From JAGORM01 sp050255815 (GTDB lineage Bacteria; Patescibacteriota; Microgenomatia; Levybacterales; GWA1-39-11): DNA of 44,115 nt. Shown here piece after piece: positions 23,170 through 30,492 of the stretch. The stretch is from positions 1-44,115 of the forward strand of contig JBLMVJ010000011.1 in the NCBI GenBank assembly GCA_050255815.1, given 5' to 3'. Positions within the stretch are counted from its first letter, which is position 1. Each line of letters begins with the position of its first letter. A model generated the notes under the pieces. That model made no database searches and was not told the origin of the DNA. It saw only the letters and a program-made list of their open reading frames with translations. Position numbers and translations under genes: made by a program.

Positions 23170-23760
23170 ATGGCAAGATATACAGGACCAAAACATAGAT
23201 TAGCAAGACTTGAAGGAGTGAATATTCTTGAGAAAACTTCCGCTTCTTTGGAGAGGCGTTTGAATCTTATTCCCGGAATTCATGGGAAGAAGGGGAGAAG
23301 AAAAGTATCTGAATATGGACTTCAGTTGCGCGAAAAGCAAAAATTAAAGAAAATTTACGGCCTTTTGGAAAAGCAGTTCAGAAAATACGTAGAATTGGCA
23401 CAGAAAAAGAAGACCAACACGGAAGATGCATTGGTAGAGCTTTTAGAGACCCGGCTTGATAATGTTGTTTACCGCATGGGGTTTGCAAAATCCCGTTTTC
23501 AAGCTCGCCAATTTGTATCCCATAAGCATATATTAGTAAACGGAAAGAAAGTAAACATCCCTTCCTATCAAGTGGAAGAGGGAGACGTGGTTACATTAGA
23601 CCCAAAGATAGCAAGACTTCAGGAAGAAAAAGAAGAATACCAAACATTATCCTATATTGCCCGCAAAAAGGACTCTGGGAAGCTTGTTTCCCTCCCAAAT
23701 AGGGAAGAAGTGGCAAATCCGGTAGATTATCAATTGGTTATTGAATTTTACTCCAGATAG
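23170..23760 (+). CDS. rpsD: 30S ribosomal protein S4
   Basis: S4 (196 residues) nucleates 30S assembly and regulates translation of the alpha operon in some bacteria. MARYTGPKHRLARLEG lacks the zinc cysteines of the C+ form. REKQKLKKIYGLLEKQFRKY and the S4 RNA-binding domain LDNVVYRMGFAKSRFQARQFVSHKHI (23455-23532) are clear. Confidence 0.97.
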   Translation: MARYTGPKHRLARLEGVNILEKTSASLERRLNLIPGIHGKKGRRKVSEYGLQLREKQKLKKIYGLLEKQFRKYVELAQKKKTNTEDALVELLETRLDNVVYRMGFAKSRFQARQFVSHKHILVNGKKVNIPSYQVEEGDVVTLDPKIARLQEEKEEYQTLSYIARKKDSGKLVSLPNREEVANPVDYQLVIEFYSR

Positions 23761-23778
23761 TAGTAAAATAACCTATAA

Positions 23779-23819
23779 GAAGCCTGGAACTGGCAATAAG
23801 CCATGTAGTGACAGGCTTC
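23779..23819 (+). promoter_or_regulatory. Hairpin in the rpsD-rpoA junction
   Basis: GAAGCCTG (23779-23786) pairs with CAGGCTTC (23812-23819), enclosing TGGC/GCCA (23791-23794 with 23800-23803). The following TTGTCTAATACGCTAA resembles the tail of family B elements. It lies 31 nt before the rpoA start. Confidence 0.6.
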
Positions 23820-23850
23820 AATTCTTGTCTAATACGCTAAATTAATATTT

Positions 23851-24774
23851 ATGATAAAGCCAACATTTAAAGTAGTTGAAGAAGAAAGCCGCGGAGATTA
23901 TTCCCGCTTTATAGTAGAACCTTTAGAACCGGGTTTTGGAAACACCCTGGGAGTTGCTCTCAGACGTGTACTTCTTACCGGAATTGAAGGTGCAGCAGTT
24001 ACCTCAGTTAAAATCAATGGCGTAAAACACATGTTCTCCACACTTCCTGGATTGAAAGAAGATGTAATTGAATTTATCCTGAATGTAAAAATGCTCAGAG
24101 TTAAGATGAGCGATGTTAAAAAAGAATCAAAATTAATCCTTGAAGCTACCGGTCCTGGCCAGATAACAGCAGCAAACATAGAAGAAACAGATGGGGTAGA
24201 AATAATGAATAAAGATCTATACCTGGGAAGCCTAGCTGATAAAAAAGCAAAGCTTGAGGTTGAAATGACTGTTGAAAAAGGGCTTGGTTATTCATTAGCA
24301 GAAGAAAGAAAGATTTCAACCATAGGTGTTATTCCGGTTGATGCTATCTTTTCTCCGGTTGTGAGAGTAAATTACAAAGTTGAACAAACTCGTGTTGGAC
24401 GCCAAACCAATTATGACAAATTAGTTTTGGATGTTTGGACAGATGGGACTATTGCTCCTACAGTTGCCATGGAACAGGCAGCCCGCATATTGGTTTCCTA
24501 CTTCATGAGAGTATATGAACAGGATGATGATGTAGTAATGGAGCAAATGACCGTAACCCCTAAGGTTTCAGATGAAGTTATGAAAATGACGGTAGATGAG
24601 TTAGATCTTCCTACCAGAATTTACAATAGCCTGAGAAATGCAGGGATTGAGACCATTGGACAGCTTTTAACTACCCCTAAAAAGGAACTCATGAATTATA
24701 GAAATCTTGGAGCTAAATCACTTTCAGTTATTGATGAAAGTTTAAAAGAAAAAGGAATTGATTTTTCCTTGTAG
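23851..24774 (+). CDS. rpoA: RNA polymerase alpha subunit
   Basis: RpoA (307 residues) has the assembly domain (1 to about 225; EPLEPGFGNTLGVALRRVLL and VEQTRVGRQTNYDKLVLDVWTDGTI, the latter at 24382-24456) and the C-terminal domain (about 247-305; ELDLPTRIYNSLRNAGIETIGQLL, then NLGAKSLSVIDESL), which binds UP elements and activators. It follows rpsD as in the canonical alpha operon. Confidence 0.98.
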   Translation: MIKPTFKVVEEESRGDYSRFIVEPLEPGFGNTLGVALRRVLLTGIEGAAVTSVKINGVKHMFSTLPGLKEDVIEFILNVKMLRVKMSDVKKESKLILEATGPGQITAANIEETDGVEIMNKDLYLGSLADKKAKLEVEMTVEKGLGYSLAEERKISTIGVIPVDAIFSPVVRVNYKVEQTRVGRQTNYDKLVLDVWTDGTIAPTVAMEQAARILVSYFMRVYEQDDDVVMEQMTVTPKVSDEVMKMTVDELDLPTRIYNSLRNAGIETIGQLLTTPKKELMNYRNLGAKSLSVIDESLKEKGIDFSL

Positions 24775-24815
24775 AAAACTGATTGCCCATATTTTTGCTT
24801 GCGACACACACAACT

Positions 24816-24840
24816 ATGCGTCTAACAGACGCATTTTTTT
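24816..24840 (+). terminator. Terminator-like hairpin between rpoA and rplQ
   Basis: ATGCGTC (24816-24822) pairs with GACGCAT (24828-24834) around TAACA, followed by seven T (24834-24840). The rplQ start is only 12 nt further on, so it may act as an attenuator instead of a full stop. Confidence 0.7.
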
Positions 24841-24852
24841 AAAAAAAACCTT

Positions 24853-25308
24853 ATGAGAAAAAGAGTATTTGGCAGAAAATTAAAGAGGACCACCAACCAG
24901 AGAAAAGCGCTTTTTAAAAGCTTAACAAATGCGCTGGTTTTGCATGGCAGAATTAAAACAACTGAGGCAAAGGCAAAATCAGTAAAAGGTGAAATTGAGA
25001 AGCTGGTGACTAAAGCAAAAAAAGATGAGAAGTTGGCAATGCAAAACCTGCAAAAGAATGTACAACTGAAAACTGCAGAGAGGCTTATTAAAGTAATTGC
25101 ACCGGTTTTCAAAGATAGGCCGGGAGGATATACCAGAATTGTACGCATGGGTAACAGAAAGAAAGATAATGCACCTATGGTTATCCTGGAATTTGTAGAA
25201 CAAATTGAAAAAGTCGTAGTTTCTCCAAAAAGAGAGAAAAAAGCAGTAGTTGTAAAAGCAACTGCAAAACCAGCTACAACTAAAGCTAAAGCAGTAGTAT
25301 CAAAGTAA
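24853..25308 (+). CDS. rplQ: 50S ribosomal protein L17 with Ala/Lys-rich tail
   Basis: L17 (151 residues) lies near the tunnel exit. MRKRVFGRKLKRTTNQRKAL and GGYTRIVRMGNRKKDNAPM are diagnostic. About 30 C-terminal residues form an Ala/Lys/Thr-rich tail. No Shine-Dalgarno is visible; a T-rich terminator-like hairpin is directly upstream. Confidence 0.96.
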   Translation: MRKRVFGRKLKRTTNQRKALFKSLTNALVLHGRIKTTEAKAKSVKGEIEKLVTKAKKDEKLAMQNLQKNVQLKTAERLIKVIAPVFKDRPGGYTRIVRMGNRKKDNAPMVILEFVEQIEKVVVSPKREKKAVVVKATAKPATTKAKAVVSK

Positions 25309-25321
25309 AGGACTCGTAAAA

Positions 25322-25744
25322 ATGCAAAACTTAACGAAACCAACAAAAGCAGCAGAGATTAAAAGGGCATGGCATCAGGTAGATGTAGATGGTATTATCC
25401 TGGGCCGTTCTGCTACAAAAATTGCAGCACTTTTAATGGGAAAGAATAAAACATACTTTGCAAAAAATTTAGACTGCGGTGACTATGTGGTGGTAACTGG
25501 TGCTGCACAGGTGAAAGTTACCGGGAATAAAGAAAAAGCAAAGGTGTATACTAGGTACTCCGGATACCCGGGAGGATTACATTCAGCAAGATTAGAAGAG
25601 GTGCGTGCTAAAAATCCGGTTGAGATAGTACGTCATGCAGTCTCCGGAATGCTTCCTAAAAATAAATTAAGGGAGCAAATGTTAAAAAGACTTTTTGTAT
25701 TTCCCGGATCAGAGCATACGTACCAGGATAAGTTTGGGAAGTAA
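25322..25744 (+). CDS. rplM: 50S ribosomal protein L13
   Basis: L13 (140 residues) is an early 50S assembly protein. WHQVDVDGIILGRSATKIA, YFAKNLDCGDYVVV, and the C-terminal MLPKNKLREQMLKRLFVFPGSEH (25650-25718) are typical. Followed after 1 nt by family A copy 7 and then rpsI. Confidence 0.97.
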   Translation: MQNLTKPTKAAEIKRAWHQVDVDGIILGRSATKIAALLMGKNKTYFAKNLDCGDYVVVTGAAQVKVTGNKEKAKVYTRYSGYPGGLHSARLEEVRAKNPVEIVRHAVSGMLPKNKLREQMLKRLFVFPGSEHTYQDKFGK

Positions 25745-25745
25745 T

Positions 25746-25810
25746 ATACCGTTAACTCTTGGCGCGGAGCTCGGATATGAGCCTCGCTCCTTGCCAGAGA
25801 CTCCCGGTAT
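25746..25810 (+). repeat. Family A structured element, copy 7 (rplM-rpsI)
   Basis: Basal stem ATACCG (25746-25751) with CGGTAT (25805-25810), middle stem CTCT-T-GGC / GCC-AGAG, and an apical stem GGAGC/GCTCC plus GG/CC around a loop beginning ATATGA, the loop of copy 5. Three apical pairs differ from copy 5 with both partners changed. Confidence 0.85.
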
Positions 25811-25855
25811 TTTTCCTAAATAATTATAGATATATTTAAAGGAGATTTAGAAAAA

Positions 25856-26314
25856 ATGGCAGAAGAAGTTAAAAAAACAAATAAATCATACATTTCAGCG
25901 GTTGGCCGCAGAAGGGAAGCTGTTGCCCGCGTAAGACTTTATAATCCTGCAAACGGAAAGGTAGAGGTTTTTGGTGAGGAAAGAAAAAGAGGGGATATAG
26001 TAGTAAATAAAAAGCCTGTTGCAGAATACTTCAGAGTTGCTTCTTATGGGCCCAGATATAAAAAACTTCTTGAGGAAATGGGAGTAGACGGAAAATATAT
26101 TTTCTCTGCGCGTATAGTAGGTGGTGGACTTTCCGGACAGTTAGAAGCATTTATTCATGGTCTTGCCCGCGTTTTGGACAAGTTGGATAAAGAATCACTT
26201 CACAAAAAGCTTTCAGATGGCGGATATCTTACCCGGGACCCCAGAACCCGTGAAAGAAGAAAAGTTGGAAACGCCGGAAAAGCTCGCCGCAAGAAGTCCT
26301 CACCAAAGCGTTAA
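25856..26314 (+). CDS. rpsI: 30S ribosomal protein S9
   Basis: S9 (152 residues) extends its C-terminal tail towards P-site tRNA. SAVGRRREAVARVRL, GGGLSGQLEAFIHGLAR and the end DPRTRERRKVGNAGKARRKK plus SSPKR are typical. It is about 20 residues longer than usual, from the N-terminus and a small insertion near residues 35-48. Last gene of the ribosomal cluster. Confidence 0.97.
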   Translation: MAEEVKKTNKSYISAVGRRREAVARVRLYNPANGKVEVFGEERKRGDIVVNKKPVAEYFRVASYGPRYKKLLEEMGVDGKYIFSARIVGGGLSGQLEAFIHGLARVLDKLDKESLHKKLSDGGYLTRDPRTRERRKVGNAGKARRKKSSPKR

Positions 26315-26331
26315 TCTTTTCAATCTTTAAT

Positions 26332-27018
26332 CTAGGCTTCTAGGAATTCTAAAATTTTACCTGTTTCTTGCATTGATCCTATTATTAAGTTTGCACCAGT
26401 GCTTTGTAATTTATCTACCGGATACTTAGGGCCGGAACCAACCGCAATAGAATAAGCTCCGCCTATTTTTGCACACTCAACGTCTAACGGTGTATCCCCT
26501 ACAACTACCAGGTCATTTACCGTTACTATTGTATTTAATTTATTGCTTGCCCGTGTTGCCGCAATAGGGACTAAGTCAGGTCTGGTTAAGCCCATACTGC
26601 CAAAAGCTCCAAACTTAAAGTATTGATCAATTCCCGCAAGGCGCAATTTTTCCCAACCAATCTCTTCCACATTTCCTGTAAGAAGTCCCATGGGTATATC
26701 TTTTTTAGATATTGCCTCTAGTGCCTCCGCTACTCCGGGCATAGCTTTAAAAACTGTCTCATGCCGGTGTTCCATAAAATAGTCAATCATTACTTCATGT
26801 ATTTTTGGTAAGTTTTCTATAGCCTTTTCCCGTGGTATACCGTTTTCTGATAAAGATTCAACAATGATTTGGTTATCTATAGAGCCCTCTTTAAATCCTT
26901 CGTCAGATATATTTACGTTATATAAAACTTTAAAGGCATATAAAAATGCATGATGATGCACTTTGGGTTCAGCCTTAGCAATGAGAGTCCAGTCTAAGTC
27001 AAAAACAGGTATTTTCAT
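26332..27018 (-). CDS. HAD-superfamily phosphatase (phosphoglycolate-phosphatase-like)
   Basis: A 228-residue HAD hydrolase. Motif I FDLDWT (6-11; Asp7 nucleophile, Asp9), motif II LLTGN, motif III region TRPDLVP (an Arg in place of the usual Lys is possible) and motif IV VVGDTPLDVEC are in order, with a helical C1 cap between I and II. The substrate is unknown: phosphoglycolate or another small phosphate ester. It overlaps the HD gene by 4 nt and is co-transcribed with it. Confidence 0.8.
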   Translation of the reverse strand: MKIPVFDLDWTLIAKAEPKVHHHAFLYAFKVLYNVNISDEGFKEGSIDNQIIVESLSENGIPREKAIENLPKIHEVMIDYFMEHRHETVFKAMPGVAEALEAISKKDIPMGLLTGNVEEIGWEKLRLAGIDQYFKFGAFGSMGLTRPDLVPIAATRASNKLNTIVTVNDLVVVGDTPLDVECAKIGGAYSIAVGSGPKYPVDKLQSTGANLIIGSMQETGKILEFLEA

Positions 27019-27707
27019 GGGATAAAGTATTCCCTTTTAGTGTAAAGGGAAGGTTCATTAAAAAGAGCAATTATTTTTTCTTTAGAAAGCTGAAAAGGTC
27101 CGGCTGTAAAACAGTCACAGTAGGCATTAAACATCCCTTCCATGAACCTGCCTTGGGCAAACCCTTTTATATCTTGTGCTAAATCCTGAATAGACCAATC
27201 CTTGCGCACTTCGTAATAACTCTTATCATTTAAAATAGAGTGCAGTTCTACCATGTGAGAAATATTGTTTATTAAAGTTTGGTCAAATCCCAATGAATCA
27301 AGTATTTTGGGTGCTACCAGTTGTCCTCCCCAGTATTCATGGGCGGGGCAAGTGGTTTGGTCAGTGGTATTTGCTTTTCTTTTATTCATGGGTAATGTTT
27401 CATCATTTTCCCGGTAGGATAAAATCTTTCCGCAATCGTGCAGAAGTGCAGTAAGGACTATAATATCTTTTCTTTTTACTCCAACAGTTTCTTCTTCTAA
27501 AAATTCGCGGAACTTTTTCTTTGCTTCGGGGTTTGTTATAAAATTTCCCTCCCGTTCTTGAAGCGCAATATTTGCTGTTTTTACCGAATGGATAAAGACA
27601 CTTTCATGGTCGTGGTAGCCCTCTATATTTTCCGTAACGTCTTTTAGTTTTAAGAAAAGAGGATGGGATTTAATGTCTTCTACTACTTTCTGTAGGTGAA
27701 ATTCCAT
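27015..27707 (-). CDS. HD-domain phosphohydrolase
   Basis: A 230-residue protein with an HD metal site: His40 (VFIHSVKTA) and the ALLHDCGK pair His90-Asp91, followed by a His in SHMVELHS. Such proteins hydrolyse nucleotides or phosphoesters; the substrate is not evident. It pairs with the downstream HAD phosphatase, so a two-step dephosphorylation is possible. The promoter is extended -10 type inside the end of recX, 6 nt before the ATG. Confidence 0.7.
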   Translation of the reverse strand: MEFHLQKVVEDIKSHPLFLKLKDVTENIEGYHDHESVFIHSVKTANIALQEREGNFITNPEAKKKFREFLEEETVGVKRKDIIVLTALLHDCGKILSYRENDETLPMNKRKANTTDQTTCPAHEYWGGQLVAPKILDSLGFDQTLINNISHMVELHSILNDKSYYEVRKDWSIQDLAQDIKGFAQGRFMEGMFNAYCDCFTAGPFQLSKEKIIALFNEPSLYTKREYFIP

Positions 27708-27713
27708 ATAAAA

Positions 27714-27719
27714 ATTATA
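27714..27719 (-). promoter_or_regulatory. Extended -10 of the HD-HAD unit (leaderless)
   Basis: Minus strand TGG-TATAAT (-10 at 27719-27714), 6 nt before the ATG. It overlaps the recX-HD gap. Confidence 0.55.
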
Positions 27720-27726
27720 CCAGTTT

Positions 27727-28197
27727 TTATTCTTCTTTTAGGGCCTTGCGGATTGTTTCCCATGAAAAGCCCCGGGAGGAGAGCACGCGCATCATTTTTT
27801 CCCTAAATTCCTTTTCTGTCAGATGTCCATATATTCTTTTTTTCTTTTCTATAAATTCTTTTGCAATTTCCTGGTCATCTTTCGCGCTTTGAGTCAACTC
27901 ATGTATAAGACTTTCATCTATCCCTTTTTGTTTTAATTCGTGTCTAATAATGAGCTTGCTCTTGCCTTTGTGTTGTTTTCCTCTAATAAAACTTTCCCCA
28001 AATGCTTCATCATTTAAAAACTTTAACCCTACCAGTCTTTGGATAACCGCGTCAATTACTTCCGGAGTAAATTTTTTTCTGAGCAGATAATCTTTTAATT
28101 CCTTAACACTTCTGATCCTAATATTTAAATAGCGAAGAGCTATGTTAAATGCTTTAGGAAACTCTTCAGGGGAAATATTATTCGAGGGCCGTTTCAT
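27727..28197 (-). CDS. recX: Regulatory protein RecX
   Basis: RecX (156 residues) binds and modulates RecA filaments. The three-helix repeats are visible: ALRYLNIRIRSVKELKDYLLRK, FLNDEAFGESFIRGKQHKGKSK, and KEFREKMMRVLSSRGFSWETIRKAL. The gene starts 20 nt inside the end of recA, so the two are translated in one unit. Confidence 0.88.
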   Translation of the reverse strand: MKRPSNNISPEEFPKAFNIALRYLNIRIRSVKELKDYLLRKKFTPEVIDAVIQRLVGLKFLNDEAFGESFIRGKQHKGKSKLIIRHELKQKGIDESLIHELTQSAKDDQEIAKEFIEKKKRIYGHLTEKEFREKMMRVLSSRGFSWETIRKALKEE

Positions 28198-29284
28198 CTT
28201 CTTTTTCTGTTTCTTCTACACCAACCGCAATCATAGGCTTATTTTCATTTGCTTTTACCATGACTTCATTAACAATTTTTTTAGCCACATCTTTATTTTC
28301 TACCAGGTATTCACGGGCGGCCTCTCTTCCCTGGCCCAGCATTAATTCGCCATACCGCAGGAATGCTCCCGATTTTTGGATCACACCGGTCTCTATCCCT
28401 ACGTCCAGGATATTCCCTTCCCGGGAAATGCCAATACCCGCCAATACGTCAAACTCTGCAACCCTGAATGGCGGAGAGACTTTATTCTTCACTATTTTTA
28501 CCCTAGTCCGATTTCCTATCACTTTATCCCCATCCTTCAGGGATTCTATTTTTCTGGTATCTAGTCTTACTGAAGCATAAAACTTCAGCGCCATTCCTCC
28601 GGGGGTGGTTTCCGGATTGCCAAACATCACGCCAATTTTTTGTCTTAATTGGTTAGTAAAGATGACAATAGTTTTGCTCTTTGATATAACTGCAGTAAGT
28701 TTTCTTAAAGCCTGGGACATGAGGCGTGCCTGCATACCCATGACAGAATCGCCCATTTCTCCTTCTATTTCAGCGCGTGGTACCAATGCGGCAACGGAAT
28801 CAACCACAATAACATCTACCCCGCCGGACCTGATTAATTGTTCAGTGATCTCCAGCGCTTGCTCTCCGGTATCCGGTTGGGAAATAATAAGGTCTTCCAG
28901 TTTCACTCCTATGGTTTGGGCCCACATAGGGTCTAGAGCATGCTCAGCATCTATAAATGCCGCTATGCCCCCCCGTTTTTGTGCCTCTGCAATTACAGAA
29001 AGGCAAAGGGTAGTTTTTCCTGATGCCTCAGGACCAAAAACTTCAACAATCCTGCCGCGGGGAAGTCCGCCTACGCCTAAAGCCAGGTCAAGGGCAAGTG
29101 ATCCGGTAGGGATCACCTCAACCGCCATTTTTCCTGCTGCATCCCCAAATTTCATGATGGAACCCTTTCCATATTGGCGCTGGATTTGTTCCATGGCCAT
29201 ATTTATTGCAGCTAATCTTTGGGATGCAGAAGCAGAGGGGTCTATTTGTCCATTACTTATTGGTGTTTTTGGAGGGCGAGCCAT
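28178..29284 (-). CDS. recA: RecA recombinase
   Basis: RecA (368 residues) catalyses strand exchange and SOS co-proteolysis. Walker A GPEASGKTT (about 84-92), VDVIVVDSVAALVPRAEIEG (L1 preceding region) and FTNQLRQKIGVMFGNPETTPGG (28610-28675, loop L2) are present, with an acidic C-terminus. No LexA-type box was recognised in its short upstream region. The promoter is of the leaderless type. Confidence 0.98.
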   Translation of the reverse strand: MARPPKTPISNGQIDPSASASQRLAAINMAMEQIQRQYGKGSIMKFGDAAGKMAVEVIPTGSLALDLALGVGGLPRGRIVEVFGPEASGKTTLCLSVIAEAQKRGGIAAFIDAEHALDPMWAQTIGVKLEDLIISQPDTGEQALEITEQLIRSGGVDVIVVDSVAALVPRAEIEGEMGDSVMGMQARLMSQALRKLTAVISKSKTIVIFTNQLRQKIGVMFGNPETTPGGMALKFYASVRLDTRKIESLKDGDKVIGNRTRVKIVKNKVSPPFRVAEFDVLAGIGISREGNILDVGIETGVIQKSGAFLRYGELMLGQGREAAREYLVENKDVAKKIVNEVMVKANENKPMIAVGVEETEKEDETALE

Positions 29285-29293
29285 ATTAAAAAT

Positions 29294-29321
29294 ATTCTAG
29301 CATTCTTCGAATAAATTTCAA
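29294..29321 (-). promoter_or_regulatory. Leaderless promoter of recA
   Basis: Minus strand TTGAAA (29321-29316), 16 bp, TAGAAT (29299-29294), then 9 nt to the ATG at 29284. Confidence 0.6.
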
Positions 29322-29377
29322 CTCGGATCTACTGTATCAAAAGTGTTCAAAGAGTGTATTGTAGTATGTAATTTTGA

Positions 29378-29383
29378 TAAAAT
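29378..29383 (+). promoter_or_regulatory. Extended -10 upstream of tRNA-Pro
   Basis: TGA-TAAAAT (29375-29383). A transcript from here would contain the partial tRNA, tRNA-Pro and the protease gene. It is the only candidate promoter seen before the tRNA. Confidence 0.45.
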
Positions 29384-29434
29384 GCAGAGATAAAGCAATT
29401 TTGAATTATAAATTTTGAATTTTGAATTAATTTT

Positions 29435-29475
29435 CGGGGTGTAGTTTAATGGTAAGCGGAGCTTGCGGTGCTCGT
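29435..29475 (+). pseudogene. Partial tRNA (5' half), probably a degraded tRNA-Pro-like gene
   Basis: CGGGGTG (acceptor), TA, then a D-arm GTTT-AATGGTA-AGC are correctly spaced, and GAGC...GCTC could form a stunted anticodon stem. There is no T-arm and no CACCCCG to close the acceptor. The intact tRNA-Pro 50 nt downstream starts with the similar CGGGATG. Confidence 0.5.
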
Positions 29476-29523
29476 TCTTCGCTTTGCTCAGAACTGCGCG
29501 CCTAAGAATGCGCCTTGGTTTTT

Positions 29524-29594
29524 CGGGATGTAGTATAGTGGTAGTACGCCGCGCTGGGGGTGCGGTAGTCCGTGTTCGATTCACGGCATCCCGA
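29524..29594 (+). tRNA. tRNA-Pro (anticodon GGG)
   Basis: Acceptor CGGGATG (29524-29530) with CATCCCG (29587-29593), discriminator A29594; D-stem GTAT/GTAC; anticodon stem CCGCG/TGCGG with loop CTGGGGG, giving anticodon GGG; T-arm CCGTG-TTCGATT-CACGG. CCA is not encoded. The start codon of the protease gene lies 2 nt after the discriminator. Confidence 0.93.
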
Positions 29595-29595
29595 C

Positions 29596-30486
29596 ATGAG
29601 ACAGTATCTCTTCCTCTTTGGGTTTATTATCCTAGGTGTAATTCTTTGGATGCAAAAGGTCAGTCCCTGTGACACTCCGGTGGCGTATAAAATTGGGTCT
29701 GTTGACCCTCAGTTTAACCTTTCCAGCAGTCAGGTGCTGGAAGACGCCCAAGCTGCTGCGGATATCCTCAGTAAAGCAGAGGGGAAGCAGCTTTTTGTCT
29801 ACTCTGAGAAGGCAGACCTCACCATTAATTTTAGCTATGACCAGCGCGCAGAACTGGACACCCAAATAAACCAGCTCCAGACCCAATTAGACCAAAAAGG
29901 CAGTAATCTGAACCAGCAGATCAAACAATATGAATCGGATGTTGAGGCTTTTAACCAGAAGCTTGCTTCATTTAATGCTACGGTAGATAGCTATAATAAA
30001 CAAGGTGGGGCGCCGGAAGAAGTATATAAGAACTTGATTGACCAGCAGAAACAGCTGCAGTCTGAAGCAGATGCGCTGAATGCCCGGGCAAGGCAATTAA
30101 AGCTCTCTACCCGGGAATATAACGTGGGGGTTTCTACGTTAAACCAGGATACCACCCAGTTTAATAATGCCATTGCCCAGCGACCGGAAGAAGGACTTTA
30201 TAACGGGAAAGAGGATACCATAACTCTTTATTTTGCCAGCAATCATAATGAACTTATCCATACTATGGCCCATGAATTTGGCCATGCATTGGGCATGGAC
30301 CATGTGCCGGATAAGAAGGCTATCATGTATGCCTATACTACAGAGAATATTGCACCAACAGTTGAGGATATGAATGAGCTTGCAAAAGCATGTGTGTATG
30401 AGCCTATGCCGTTATCCTGGGCAAAAGCTTTTGACCGCTGGTTAATTATCTCCGTTTTCCCCATTATCCAAAACTACCTCAAATAA
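29596..30486 (+). CDS. Membrane-anchored metzincin (M10-like) metalloprotease with coiled coil
   Basis: A 296-residue protein with an N-terminal anchor (residues 3-19), a long Gln/Asn-rich coiled coil (about 84-190) and a zinc protease signature HEFGHALGMDH (226-236; His226, Glu227, His230, His236) followed by the Met-turn KAIMY (Met244). This is the matrixin-type metzincin site. The protease domain is short. The ATG at 29596 is chosen because it gives a clean signal anchor; the longer GTG frame runs back into the tRNA. No ribosome binding site is possible except within the tRNA. Confidence 0.82.
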   Translation: MRQYLFLFGFIILGVILWMQKVSPCDTPVAYKIGSVDPQFNLSSSQVLEDAQAAADILSKAEGKQLFVYSEKADLTINFSYDQRAELDTQINQLQTQLDQKGSNLNQQIKQYESDVEAFNQKLASFNATVDSYNKQGGAPEEVYKNLIDQQKQLQSEADALNARARQLKLSTREYNVGVSTLNQDTTQFNNAIAQRPEEGLYNGKEDTITLYFASNHNELIHTMAHEFGHALGMDHVPDKKAIMYAYTTENIAPTVEDMNELAKACVYEPMPLSWAKAFDRWLIISVFPIIQNYLK

Positions 30487-30492
30487 GGGGAA

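Noticed and set aside
9253..25810. Repeated hairpins considered as a CRISPR array or insertion sequences
   Set aside because: Copies are single, kilobases apart, each between two genes, with no spacers, transposase or target duplications.
29435..29523. First tRNA-like segment as a functional tRNA
   Set aside because: No T-arm and no 3' acceptor strand can be found before the next tRNA begins.
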